Origin: Bradyrhizobium sp. CCBAU 53340 | GTDB taxonomy: Bacteria; Pseudomonadota; Alphaproteobacteria; Rhizobiales; Xanthobacteraceae | NCBI RefSeq assembly: GCF_015291645.1 | Contig: NZ_CP030055.1 | Location: forward strand, 5,704,001 to 5,768,000 | Direction: 5' to 3' | DNA: 64,000 nt | Shown: positions 50,081-58,815 of the stretch, piece after piece | Layout: each line of letters begins with the position of its first letter | How positions within the stretch are numbered: the stretch's first letter is position 1 | Notes under the pieces: model-generated | The model's database searches: none | What the model was told of the DNA's origin: nothing | The model's input: only the letters and a program-made list of their open reading frames with translations | Position numbers and translations under genes: made by a program

Positions 50081-50791
50081 ATGACCTGGTCGATCATCGC
50101 GCGAGATCCTGCCACCGGCCAGTTCGGCATTGCGGTCGCGACGCGATTCTTCGCCGTCGGCGCGCGCGTGCCCTACATCGCGGCCGGCCTCGGCGCCATC
50201 GCAACCCAGGCCTTCGTCAATCCCTATTACGGCATCGACGGCGTCAAGCTGCTCCGCGACGGCCTGAACGCACATGACGTGCTCGCCGCGCTGCTCGCGA
50301 CCGACGACGGCCGCGAGAGCCGGCAAGTCCATATCATGGATGCCAGCGGCGCGATCGCGGCGCATACCGGGCGCGACTGCATCGACTGGTGCGGACATAT
50401 CGCAGGCAGCGGCTTCTCGATCGCTGGCAACATGCTGGCCGGCGCCGACGTGCTGGCCGAGACGGCGAAGACCTACATCGCCAATGACAGCCTGCCCTTC
50501 CCGCGTCGGCTGCTCGCGGCAATGCGCGCTGGCGAAGCTGCCGGTGGTGACAAGCGCGGCAAGCAATCCGCGGCACTGCTGATCCACGGCGAGGAGGAAT
50601 GGCCGGCGCTGGACATCCGCGCCGACGACCATCCCGACCCGCTCGGCGAACTCGAGCGGCTCGAACGGGTCAGCCACGAGCTCTGGGTCCACTTCCGCCC
50701 GTCCATGCCGACCCGACAGAACCCGGCCGGCAACACCGATCGCAACGTGATTGACGCCAGCATCGCTGCGGCCCGGGCAAGACAAGCATGA
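50081..50791 (+). CDS. DUF1028 family protein
   Basis: A 236-residue protein of the DUF1028 family, which has an Ntn-hydrolase-like fold. It opens MTWSIIARDPATGQFGIAVATR, so Thr2 would become the N-terminal residue after Met removal, as in Ntn hydrolases. AGSGFSIAGNMLAG is another conserved stretch. The role is unproven; peptide or amide hydrolysis fits. It sits 9 bases after the GGT gene and overlaps the next ATPase gene by 4 bases, strongly tying it to peptide use. Confidence 0.9.
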   Translation: MTWSIIARDPATGQFGIAVATRFFAVGARVPYIAAGLGAIATQAFVNPYYGIDGVKLLRDGLNAHDVLAALLATDDGRESRQVHIMDASGAIAAHTGRDCIDWCGHIAGSGFSIAGNMLAGADVLAETAKTYIANDSLPFPRRLLAAMRAGEAAGGDKRGKQSAALLIHGEEEWPALDIRADDHPDPLGELERLERVSHELWVHFRPSMPTRQNPAGNTDRNVIDASIAAARARQA

Positions 50792-51771
50792 CCCCTCTCA
50801 TCGAGATCAGGGGCCTGCGTATCCGCTTTCACGGCGACGACGGCCGTATCACTCATGCTGTCGACAGCATCGATCTTAGCGTCGCCAATGGTGCGACGCT
50901 CGGTCTCGTCGGCGAGTCCGGCTGCGGCAAGAGCGTGACGTCGCTGGCGATCATGGGCCTGCTGCCGAAGCAGACGACGGAGATTACAGGGTCGATCCGC
51001 TTCGAGGGTTTTGACCTCTTGCAGACGCCCGATCAGACCCTGCGGGACCTCCGCGGCAACCGGCTCGCGATGATCTTTCAGGAGCCAATGACGTCGCTCA
51101 ACCCGAGTTTTACGATTGGCGACCAGATCATCGAGACGATCCTGCGTCACCGCGGCGGATCGCGGAAGAGCGCGCGCGAGCGGGCGATCGAGCTGCTGCG
51201 GCGCGTCCACATCCCCTCGCCCGAGCGGCGTATCGACGAGTATCCGCACAAGCTCTCCGGCGGCATGCGCCAGCGCGTCATGATCGCGATGGCGCTTGCC
51301 TGCGATCCGCAGCTGCTGATCGCGGACGAGCCGACGACCGCACTTGACGTCACCTTGCAGGCGCAAATCCTGGAGCTGATGCGGGAATTGAAGGCGGCGA
51401 GCGGCGCGGCGATCATCCTGATCACCCACGATCTCGGCGTCGTCGCAGAAGTCTGCGACGACGTCGCGGTGATGTATGCCGGCGAAATCGTCGAGCGCGC
51501 GCCGGTGGATGAGCTGTTCTCCGCGCCGCAACATCCCTACACCGTCGGCCTGCTGGGCTCGATCCCGCGACTCGACCATCGCGCCGAGCAGCTTGCCACC
51601 ATCGAAGGCATGGTGCCGAACATGGCGCAGCCGCCCGCCGGCTGCCGCTTCGCTGCGCGCTGTCCATTCGTGCTGGAGGCCTGCACCAGGGCGCCGCCGC
51701 CACTGATGGCCATCAGCCCCGGCCATGCCTCGCGCTGCATTCGCGCGCCGCTCGAATTGTTGGTGTCATAA
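50788..51771 (+). CDS. peptide ABC transporter ATPase (DppD-like), second set
   Basis: A 327-residue ATPase with Walker [10 protein letters not shown], signature LSGGMRQRV and Walker [13 protein letters not shown], and a C-terminal [14 protein letters not shown]ys region. It overlaps the DUF1028 gene (ATGA). It is followed by a palindromic repeat before its partner ATPase. Confidence 0.93.
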   Translation: MTPLIEIRGLRIRFHGDDGRITHAVDSIDLSVANGATLGLVGESGCGKSVTSLAIMGLLPKQTTEITGSIRFEGFDLLQTPDQTLRDLRGNRLAMIFQEPMTSLNPSFTIGDQIIETILRHRGGSRKSARERAIELLRRVHIPSPERRIDEYPHKLSGGMRQRVMIAMALACDPQLLIADEPTTALDVTLQAQILELMRELKAASGAAIILITHDLGVVAEVCDDVAVMYAGEIVERAPVDELFSAPQHPYTVGLLGSIPRLDHRAEQLATIEGMVPNMAQPPAGCRFAARCPFVLEACTRAPPPLMAISPGHASRCIRAPLELLVS

Positions 51772-51788
51772 TGGCGCGGCTCTCTCCT

Positions 51789-51920
51789 CTCGTGCCCCGG
51801 GCGCGGCGCAGCACAAGCAAAGCGCCGTGGTGCGCTGCTGAACCGGGGCCCACGCGGCGGCAAGCTGGGTCCCGGTTCAGCGTCGCAACGCTTCGCATTG
51901 CGCCACGCCCGGAACACGAG
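51789..51920. repeat. palindromic repeat between the two ATPase genes of the second transporter
   Basis: CTCGTGCCCCGGGCG at the left faces GCCCGGAACACGAG at the right, with inner arms GAACCGGGGCCC and GGGTCCCGGTTC. It belongs to the same family as 4297-4430 and 10079-10274. It interrupts an operon, so it may process or stabilise the transcript and not just end it. Confidence 0.75.
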
Positions 51921-51946
51921 ACCAAGCTTTTTGGAGAGCACGAACG

Positions 51947-53056
51947 ATGACCGCGCTGCTCGAGGTCAATGGCCTGGTGAAGCATTTCGTCGCCGAGCGC
52001 TCGTTGCTCGGCCGGGCGCGGGCGCATGTCAAAGCGGTCGATGGCGTGTCCTTTTCGCTCGAGGCCGGCAAGACGCTGGCGCTGGTCGGGGAGTCCGGCT
52101 GCGGCAAATCCACCGTCAGCCGCCTGGTGCTGCGGCTGATCGAGCCGGATGCCGGAAGCGTGCGGTTCGACGGCCGCGACCTGCTCTCGCTCGATGCCGA
52201 TGCGCTCAGAAAATTCCGCCGCGAGGCGCAAATCATCTTCCAGGATCCCTACGCCTCGCTCAATCCGCGCATGACGGTGGGCCAGATCCTGACCGAACCG
52301 CTGGCGCTGCACGATCTCGTTCCGCCGGCGCAGCGGCGCGGGCGCGTCGCGGAGCTATTGCGGCTGGTCGGGCTGGAGCCGCGGCTGGCGCGGCGCTATC
52401 CCCACGAATTCTCCGGCGGCCAGCGCCAGCGTATCGCCATTGCCCGGGCGCTTGCGGTCGAGCCGAAACTGATCATCTGCGACGAGCCGGTGTCGGCACT
52501 CGACGTCTCGATCCGCTCGCAGATCCTCAACCTCTTGCGCGAGCTTCAGGACGGGCTTGGCCTCGCCTATATCTTCGTTTCGCATGATCTCGCGGTAGTC
52601 AAGCACATCGCCGACCGCGTCGCGGTGATGAATCTCGGCTGTATCGTCGAAGAGGCGGATGCCGATGAATTGTTCGCCCAGCCCCGCCATCCCTATAGCC
52701 GCGCGTTGCTGTCCGCGATTCCCCTTCCTCAGCCCCACGCCAAGCGGACGAAGGTCGTGCTGCAAGGCGAGATCCCGAGCGCGCTTAATCCGCCGGCTGG
52801 TTGCCGCTTCCACACCCGCTGCCCCTTCGTGATCGACCGCTGCCGCACTGAGGCGCCGGCGCTGGTGGCCGATGGCGGTGGCCACGCCACTGCCTGCCAT
52901 CGCGTCAGCGAACTGCCTCCGGCCAACGCGATCCTGCCTGCAGCGGCCGGATTTTCGCCGGCACTGGCAAAATTAGTCGCAGCTTTCAGCCGAAAGACGG
53001 AAGGCGCGAACCCGGTCGGTGTTGGTATACAGAGTGCAAGGCCTACAACGACGTAG
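51947..53056 (+). CDS. peptide ABC transporter ATPase (DppF-like), second set
   Basis: A 369-residue ATPase with Walker [12 protein letters not shown]-loop IIFQDPYASLNPR, signature FSGGQRQRI and Walker B LIICDEPVSALD. The C-terminal CRFHTRCPFVIDRC Cys region is followed by an extra tail of about 45 residues (from about 325) not usual in DppF. The ATG at 51947 follows a GGAGAG site. It is 22 bases before the second binding-protein gene. Confidence 0.92.
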   Translation: MTALLEVNGLVKHFVAERSLLGRARAHVKAVDGVSFSLEAGKTLALVGESGCGKSTVSRLVLRLIEPDAGSVRFDGRDLLSLDADALRKFRREAQIIFQDPYASLNPRMTVGQILTEPLALHDLVPPAQRRGRVAELLRLVGLEPRLARRYPHEFSGGQRQRIAIARALAVEPKLIICDEPVSALDVSIRSQILNLLRELQDGLGLAYIFVSHDLAVVKHIADRVAVMNLGCIVEEADADELFAQPRHPYSRALLSAIPLPQPHAKRTKVVLQGEIPSALNPPAGCRFHTRCPFVIDRCRTEAPALVADGGGHATACHRVSELPPANAILPAAAGFSPALAKLVAAFSRKTEGANPVGVGIQSARPTTT

Positions 53057-53078
53057 CCGGAGCAATGGGGACTGTCCG

Positions 53079-54587
53079 ATGAAGATGTTTCGCCTGGCCG
53101 CGACGGCTGCCGTCGCCCTACTGACGCTTGGAGCCGCCCAGGCCCAGACCACGCTGCGAATTGGGCTTGCCGAGGATCCTGATATCCTCGATCCCACCAT
53201 GGCGCGTACCTATGTCGGCCGCATCGTGTTCGCCGCCTTCTGCGACAAGCTGTTCGACATCGACGAGAAGCTCAATATCGTGCCGCAGCTCGCACTGTCG
53301 AGCGAGACGGTCGATGACGGCAAGGGCCTCATCATCAAGCTCCGGCCCGGCGTGAAATTTCACGACGGCGAGCCGTTCGACGCGGAGGCCGCCAAGTTCT
53401 CGCTCGAGCGCCACCTGAACTTCCCCGGCTCGTTCCGCAAGCCGGAGCTCGCCTCGGTCGACCACATCGATGTCATCGATCCCCTCACCATCAAGATGGT
53501 GTTGAAATCGCCGTTCTCCCCGCTGCTCGCCCAGCTCACCGACCGCGCCGGCATGATGGTGTCGCCAAAGGCCGCGAAGGAAGCCGGCGACAAGTTCGGC
53601 CTGCATCCGGTCTGCGCCGGCCCCTACAAATTCGTCGAGCGCGTGCAACAGGATCGCATCGTGTTCGAGAAATTCGCCGACTACTGGAACAAGGAGAACG
53701 TCTTCATCGACAAGATCGTGTTCCAGCCCATCGTCGACGGCACGGTACGGCTGGCGAATTTGAAATCCGGCGGCCTCGATCTGATCGAGCGCGTGCTCGC
53801 CACCGACCTCAAGGAGGTGCGTAGCGATTCACGGCTGAAGGTCGCCACCGCCATCGAGCTCGGTTATCAAGGTATCACGCTCAACATCGGCAAGGACAAG
53901 GCCAAGGGGCCACTCAGCCAATCCGCCAAGGTGCGGCAGGCACTCGACCTTGCTATCGACCGTGAAGCGATCAACCAGGTCGTGTTCAACGGCGAGTTCC
54001 AGGTCGGCAATCAATGGGTCAATCCCGATCATCCCTATTATCAGAAGAGCCTGCCGATCCGTGCGCGCGACGTTGAGAAGGCCAAGGCGCTGCTGAAGGA
54101 AGCCGGCGTGAAGCCACCGGTCAGCGTCGATTTCCTGGTGCCGAAGGGCGTAGAGACCGAAACGCCGGCGCAGGTCATTCAGTCGATGGCGGCCGAGGCC
54201 GGGTTCGACATGAAGATCCGCGTCACCGAGTTCGCGACCGGACTGAAGCAGGCCGAGTCCGGCGACTATCAGGCCTTCATGCTCGCCTGGAGCGGCCGCG
54301 TCGATCCTGACGGCAACAGCTACATCTTCCTGCACAGCAACGCGCCTCAGAATTACGGCGATTGGAACAATCCGCGGGCCGACAAGGCACTGGAAGACGC
54401 GCGGCTCGTGACCGACCCCGCCAAGCGCAAGGCCAGCTACGAAGTTCTGGCGAAGCTGGCTCAGGACGAGGAACCGATCCTCTACCTCTACCATCGCCGC
54501 ATCATCATCGCGCACACCACCAGGCTCGAGGGTTACAAGCAGATGCCCGACGGTCTCGTGCGCATCGTCGGCCTCAAGCTGAAGTGA
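53079..54587 (+). CDS. peptide ABC transporter substrate-binding protein, second set
   Basis: A 502-residue family 5 binding protein. The signal peptide is MKMFRLAATAAVALLTLGAA, cleaved near AQAQ-TTLRIG. IKLRPGVKFHDGEPFDAEAAKFSLERHL matches the SBP_bac_5 signature, here seen as LRPGVKFHDGEPFDAE. Start ATG 53079 follows a GGGGA site; the open frame before it overlaps the ATPase gene end. It has the same fold as, but only distant similarity to, the 42551 product, so the two systems probably carry different peptides. Confidence 0.92.
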   Translation: MKMFRLAATAAVALLTLGAAQAQTTLRIGLAEDPDILDPTMARTYVGRIVFAAFCDKLFDIDEKLNIVPQLALSSETVDDGKGLIIKLRPGVKFHDGEPFDAEAAKFSLERHLNFPGSFRKPELASVDHIDVIDPLTIKMVLKSPFSPLLAQLTDRAGMMVSPKAAKEAGDKFGLHPVCAGPYKFVERVQQDRIVFEKFADYWNKENVFIDKIVFQPIVDGTVRLANLKSGGLDLIERVLATDLKEVRSDSRLKVATAIELGYQGITLNIGKDKAKGPLSQSAKVRQALDLAIDREAINQVVFNGEFQVGNQWVNPDHPYYQKSLPIRARDVEKAKALLKEAGVKPPVSVDFLVPKGVETETPAQVIQSMAAEAGFDMKIRVTEFATGLKQAESGDYQAFMLAWSGRVDPDGNSYIFLHSNAPQNYGDWNNPRADKALEDARLVTDPAKRKASYEVLAKLAQDEEPILYLYHRRIIIAHTTRLEGYKQMPDGLVRIVGLKLK

Positions 54588-54597
54588 CTCCAAGCGG

Positions 54598-55539
54598 ATG
54601 CTGAACTTCCTCGCCCGCCGCATCGCGCAGATCATACCGACACTGTTCTTCGTGTCGGTACTGATCTTCTCGCTGCAACAGCTGCTGCCGGGTGATCCCG
54701 CACTGGTGATGGCCGGAGAGGAGCGAGATCCGGCCGTGATCGCGCAGATCCGCCAGCAATACCGGCTCGATCAGCCGTTGCCGGTGCAATATGCTTACTG
54801 GGCCAAGGGCGTACTATCAGGCGATTTCGGCGAATCGCTGCGCATCAAGGTGCCGGTACGTGAGCTGATCGCGCAAAAGTTGCCGGTGACGCTGCAGCTC
54901 GGTTCGATGGCCATCATCATCGCGTTCCTGATTGGCATCCCCGCCGGGATCGTCGCGGCCGTGAAGAAAGGAACGGCCTGGGACTACGGCGCCAATTTCT
55001 TCGCGCTGTGGGGTATCTCGACGCCGAACTTCTGGCTCGGCATCATGCTGATCTTCCTGTTCTCGATCAAGCTCGGCTGGTTGCCGGCTTCGGGCTATGT
55101 GCCGCTGACCGAGAACTGGCGCGCGAGCCTGGCCGCCACAATCATGCCGGCCTTCGTGCTCGGCAACGCCATTGCCGCGGTCCTGATGCGGCATACCCGC
55201 AGCGCCATGCTCCAGGTGCTGGAAAGCGACTATGTCCGCACCGCGCGCGCCAAGGGCCTCTCCGAGCGCTCGGTGATCCTCAAACATGCCATGCGCAACG
55301 CGCTGACGCCCATCATCACGCTCGGGGCGCTCGAACTCGGCACGCTGTTGTCCGGCGCGGTGCTGACGGAGCAGATCTTCTCCATCCCCGGCTTCGGCAA
55401 GCTCATCGTGGACGCCGTGTTCAACCGCGATTACGCCGTCGTCCAGGGTGTGGTGATGGTCACCGCCACGGTCTACATCACGCTCAATCTGGTCGCCGAT
55501 ATCGCCTATATCCTCGTCAACCCGCGGCTGAGGGGCTAG
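54598..55539 (+). CDS. peptide ABC transporter permease (DppB-like), second set
   Basis: A 313-residue permease. It begins MLNFLARRIAQIIPTLFFVS, carries the coupling segment DYVRTARAKGLSERSVILKH and ends with the usual DIAYILVNPRLRG. About six membrane helices are apparent. It is 10 bases after the binding-protein gene and 3 bases before the DppC-like gene. Confidence 0.92.
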   Translation: MLNFLARRIAQIIPTLFFVSVLIFSLQQLLPGDPALVMAGEERDPAVIAQIRQQYRLDQPLPVQYAYWAKGVLSGDFGESLRIKVPVRELIAQKLPVTLQLGSMAIIIAFLIGIPAGIVAAVKKGTAWDYGANFFALWGISTPNFWLGIMLIFLFSIKLGWLPASGYVPLTENWRASLAATIMPAFVLGNAIAAVLMRHTRSAMLQVLESDYVRTARAKGLSERSVILKHAMRNALTPIITLGALELGTLLSGAVLTEQIFSIPGFGKLIVDAVFNRDYAVVQGVVMVTATVYITLNLVADIAYILVNPRLRG

Positions 55540-55542
55540 GCC

Positions 55543-56427
55543 ATGACCGACGCCGCCTTGTCCGTCCCCCTTGTACAAGCCGAAGAGCTGGACAGCCCGG
55601 CGCGCCGTGCGCGTCGGCGGCTGTTCAAGCGCAAGGCGGCGGTGTTCGGGCTCATCGTGCTCACGATGTTCATCGCTGTTGCAGTCCTTGCGCCGCTCAT
55701 CGTGCCCTATGATCCCATCGCAACGAGCTGGAGCCTGGTCCGCAAGCCGCCCACCAGCGCGCACTGGTTCGGCACCGACGAACTCGGTCGCGACGTCCTG
55801 AGCCGCATCGTCTACGGCGCCCGCGCCTCGCTGCTGGCAGGCCTGATCTCGGTCGCGATCGCGCTCGGCATCGGTGTGCCGCTTGGCCTCCTCGCCGGCT
55901 ATCGCGGCGGCTTCGTCGACGCGCTGATCAGCCGGATCACGGATGCAATGCTGGCTTGTCCGTTCCTGATCCTGGCGATTGCGCTGGCCGCGTTCCTCGG
56001 TCCGAGCCTCGGCAATGCCATGATCGCGATCGGCATCTCGGCCACGCCGGTCTTCATTCGCCTGACCCGCGGTCAGGTGTTGAGCGTCAAGGCGGAAGAC
56101 TATGTCGAGGCGGCGCGCGCGCTCGGCAATCCCGGCTGGCGGATCGCGTTCTCGCACATCCTGCCGAACATTCTGCCCGCGCTGCTGGTGCAGGCGACGC
56201 TGTCGATTGCCGCTGCCATCATTGCCGAAGCAGCGCTGTCGTTCCTCGGCCTCGGTCAACAGCCACCGGCGCCGTCCTGGGGCAGCATGCTCAATGCGGC
56301 GCAACGTTTCCTGACCCAGGCGCCGTGGATGGCGATCTGGCCCGGGCTCGCCATCTTCCTCGTGGTGCTGTCGCTGAACCTGCTCGGCGACGGCCTGCGC
56401 GACGCGCTGGACCCGCGCCAGCGCTAG
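55543..56427 (+). CDS. peptide ABC transporter permease (DppC-like), second set
   Basis: A 294-residue permease with a short cytoplasmic start, first helix VFGLIVLTMFIAVAVLAPLI, the DppC signature WFGTDELGRDVLSRIVYGAR and coupling helix AEDYVEAARALGNPGWR. It is the last gene of the second transporter. Its TAG shares the CTAG at 56424-56427 with the stop of the convergent gene. Confidence 0.92.
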   Translation: MTDAALSVPLVQAEELDSPARRARRRLFKRKAAVFGLIVLTMFIAVAVLAPLIVPYDPIATSWSLVRKPPTSAHWFGTDELGRDVLSRIVYGARASLLAGLISVAIALGIGVPLGLLAGYRGGFVDALISRITDAMLACPFLILAIALAAFLGPSLGNAMIAIGISATPVFIRLTRGQVLSVKAEDYVEAARALGNPGWRIAFSHILPNILPALLVQATLSIAAAIIAEAALSFLGLGQQPPAPSWGSMLNAAQRFLTQAPWMAIWPGLAIFLVVLSLNLLGDGLRDALDPRQR

Positions 56428-57170
56428 ATGACGGTCTCGCGCATCACGCGGCGGCAATCCATCTCGAATTCGAGATCGACCACCGGCGGTCGGGCAAAGT
56501 GCCAGGTCAGTCCGGAGCGAAGCGCGCCGCGCCGAACCAGCTCATCGACCAGCGCGTGGTGGAAGTCGTGGACGGAATAGGCCTGGACGGCGGTGGTGTC
56601 CTTCCAGCCGAAGCCAAACGCCGTCATCCGGTTCTCCATCTGCGACGTCGTCGTGAAGCGCACTTTCTCGCGCAAACCCTCCGGACTGAGGTCACGATAG
56701 CGCACCGTACGCTCGACATAGGTGCCGCCTCCTTCGAGCGCCTCGGCGCCGCCGGCGATCACGAAGGACTGCGCCTTCGATCTCGACGGTCGCGTGAACG
56801 AGAACGCGTAGAACGACGGTTCGGACGGCGGATCGATCTCGGGACAGACATTGCTGCGCGCCACCGGATTGGTGGTGCCGTCGAAGATGCCCCACTCCGA
56901 CAGCGTCTTGACGTAATGCAGATTGAAGGCGCGGAAGCCCTCCTCGCTGAAGGCCGCCGGTGAGCGCAGCTCGCAGGCACAAAAGGCCGTCAGCGGTCGC
57001 CCCGCCTCCTGGATGAACTTCGCAGCCAGCGCAAACCCTGCCGCGAGCGGCACCAGGCGATCAAACCTGACACGCTCGATCTCATAGTCGTCATCGGCAG
57101 CAGCACCCGCCGAATACTGGAATACGGATGGAATGAAGCGATAGTTGCCGGCCGAGAATTCACGCGTCAT
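56424..57170 (-). CDS. conserved protein of unknown function (possibly CnbZ-like deaminase)
   Basis: A 248-residue soluble protein that I do not place firmly. It starts MTREFSAGNYRFIPSVFQYSAG and has conserved-looking AFCACELRSPAAFSEEGF and VQAYSVHDFHHALVDELV stretches, with no signal peptide or membrane helix. The N-terminus and length weakly recall the CnbZ-type 2-aminomuconate deaminases, from memory only. It is 8 bases downstream of the adenylate cyclase gene and co-oriented, so it belongs to the signalling operon by position, though a metabolic role is equally possible. Confidence 0.75.
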   Translation of the reverse strand: MTREFSAGNYRFIPSVFQYSAGAAADDDYEIERVRFDRLVPLAAGFALAAKFIQEAGRPLTAFCACELRSPAAFSEEGFRAFNLHYVKTLSEWGIFDGTTNPVARSNVCPEIDPPSEPSFYAFSFTRPSRSKAQSFVIAGGAEALEGGGTYVERTVRYRDLSPEGLREKVRFTTTSQMENRMTAFGFGWKDTTAVQAYSVHDFHHALVDELVRRGALRSGLTWHFARPPVVDLEFEMDCRRVMRETVI

Positions 57171-57178
57171 GTGGACCC

Positions 57179-58429
57179 CTATTCCAGTTGCATGCGGATG
57201 CCCTTGCCGCCGTTGAGCAGGCGCTTCAGGTGAAAGCCGGCGAGAGGATCATCGGCATGCATGCCGACCAGCGCGGCAAAGGCCGGCATGGCCGCGGCGT
57301 CGCCGGCCTCCATCTTGGCAAAGGCCTCGGAATATCGCGCTGTCGCGGGCGCCTCGAATTTCTCCAGTGGCAACGGCTCGAACGCGCGCAGCGGTTCGCT
57401 GCGTCCGCGCAGCACCAACTCGCCGACGGGGCGGCCCTGAAAATTCTCGGCGCGCTCCGCGACGCTGGCACTGACGCAGATGCGGGTGCCGAGATGCTTG
57501 TTGGCGGCCTCCAACCGGGCCGCGGTATTGATGGTGTCGCCATAGGCGGTGTAATCGAAGAAGCGGTTGCCGCCGAAATTTCCGACCAGGGCCGGCCCGG
57601 CGTGAATGCCGATCCGGGTGGTGCCGAAATTCACCCCCCTGGCCTTCTGTCGCGCGCAAAACTCCTGTGCCCAACGATCGAGATCGTGTGCGCAGGCCAC
57701 TGCACGCGTCGCATAGTCCGGTTGATCGCCGGGCGCATTGAACAGCACCTGGATTGCATCGCCGATGATCTTGGCAACCGTCCCCTCATGCGCGAACACG
57801 ACTTCGGTCATGCCACCGACATATTCGTTGAGGAGCTCTCCCAGCGTCTCGGGTGCCGCGCTCTCGACCAGCGACGTGAAGCCGGTGATGTCGGTGAAAA
57901 TGGTCGCGACGTCGCGCCACTGGACCGCGATCCCCTCGCCTTCGCCGCCCGCCGCCAGGCGCTTGGCGAGCTCGGGCGAGAAATGACGCGACAGCGCCGC
58001 ATGCGCGCGCTCGGCCTCCATCTGGCGCCGCCGCACCTCGCGCAACATCTCGATATGGCGGACGGTCTTCTGGATCGTGGCTTCCAGGTCGAGGAAGTCG
58101 ATCGGCTTGGTCAGGAAGTCGAACGCACCGCGGTTCATAGCGGTGCGGATGTTGCTCATGTCGCCATAGGCGGAGACGATGATCGTCGACTTCTTGTCCT
58201 CGGCCTCCTGGAGCTTCGCGAGCAGCGACAGCCCATCCATCCGCGGCATGTTGATGTCAGACACCACGAGGTCGACGAGCGGATTCTGCTCGATCGACTC
58301 CAATGCCTCGACGCCGTCGCGCGCGAAGATGAAATTGACCAGCCCGTCACGGATCTGCCTGCGGAATTTTTGCAGGATCAAGGCTTCCAGATCCGGCTCG
58401 TCGTCGACGAAGAGGATGGTCGGAATCAT
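57179..58429 (-). CDS. response regulator with class III adenylate cyclase output
   Basis: A 416-residue protein. An N-terminal receiver (about 1-125) has the phosphoacceptor Asp in VVSDINMPRMDG and the Lys in FLTKPIDF. The cyclase domain (about 170-350) has VATIFTDITGFTSLVE with the first metal Asp, KIIGDAIQVLF with the adenine-selecting Lys and second metal Asp, and FDYTAYGDTINTAARLEAA with the matching Asp, Asn and Arg. These residues favour ATP over GTP. Phosphorylation by the co-encoded kinase would control cAMP. The ATG overlaps the stop of the preceding receiver gene by 4 bases. Confidence 0.93.
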   Translation of the reverse strand: MIPTILFVDDEPDLEALILQKFRRQIRDGLVNFIFARDGVEALESIEQNPLVDLVVSDINMPRMDGLSLLAKLQEAEDKKSTIIVSAYGDMSNIRTAMNRGAFDFLTKPIDFLDLEATIQKTVRHIEMLREVRRRQMEAERAHAALSRHFSPELAKRLAAGGEGEGIAVQWRDVATIFTDITGFTSLVESAAPETLGELLNEYVGGMTEVVFAHEGTVAKIIGDAIQVLFNAPGDQPDYATRAVACAHDLDRWAQEFCARQKARGVNFGTTRIGIHAGPALVGNFGGNRFFDYTAYGDTINTAARLEAANKHLGTRICVSASVAERAENFQGRPVGELVLRGRSEPLRAFEPLPLEKFEAPATARYSEAFAKMEAGDAAAMPAFAALVGMHADDPLAGFHLKRLLNGGKGIRMQLE

Positions 58430-58815
58430 GCCGCCTGCTCGAGCCTGGTATCGATCTCCTGGCGCAATTGCGCAAAGTCGATCGGCTTGGTGAGGAGCCC
58501 CGTCGCGCCACCTTCGATCGCCTTCCTGCGCGTCTCGACGTCGCCATAGGCCGTGATCATGATGACCGGGACATGCGGATGATCGGCCCGCACCTTCGGT
58601 AGCATGTCGAGCCCGCTCATGCCGGGCATATTGATATCGGACAGGATCAGGATCAGCGAGGGATCCCGCACCTCGGCGGCGCGCTTGATCGCGTCGGGTG
58701 CCGAGAGCGCGAATTCCATATGGAAGCGACCGGCGCGCAGGTCGCGCCGGAACTGCTGGCGGAACAACGCCTCGACATCGGGCTCGTCATCGACGACAAG
58801 GATGTAAACGTTCAC
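58426..58815 (-). CDS. single-domain response regulator (receiver only)
   Basis: A 129-residue receiver. Acid pocket VVDDEPD, phosphoacceptor Asp in ILSDINMPGMSG and Lys in LLTKPIDF are intact. It resembles the receiver of the next gene along its length, suggesting duplication. The GTG start (58813-58815) overlaps the kinase stop (GTGA), and its stop overlaps the cyclase start. It may be a competing phosphate sink or a relay for the cyclase. Confidence 0.92.
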   Translation of the reverse strand: MNVYILVVDDEPDVEALFRQQFRRDLRAGRFHMEFALSAPDAIKRAAEVRDPSLILILSDINMPGMSGLDMLPKVRADHPHVPVIMITAYGDVETRRKAIEGGATGLLTKPIDFAQLRQEIDTRLEQAA

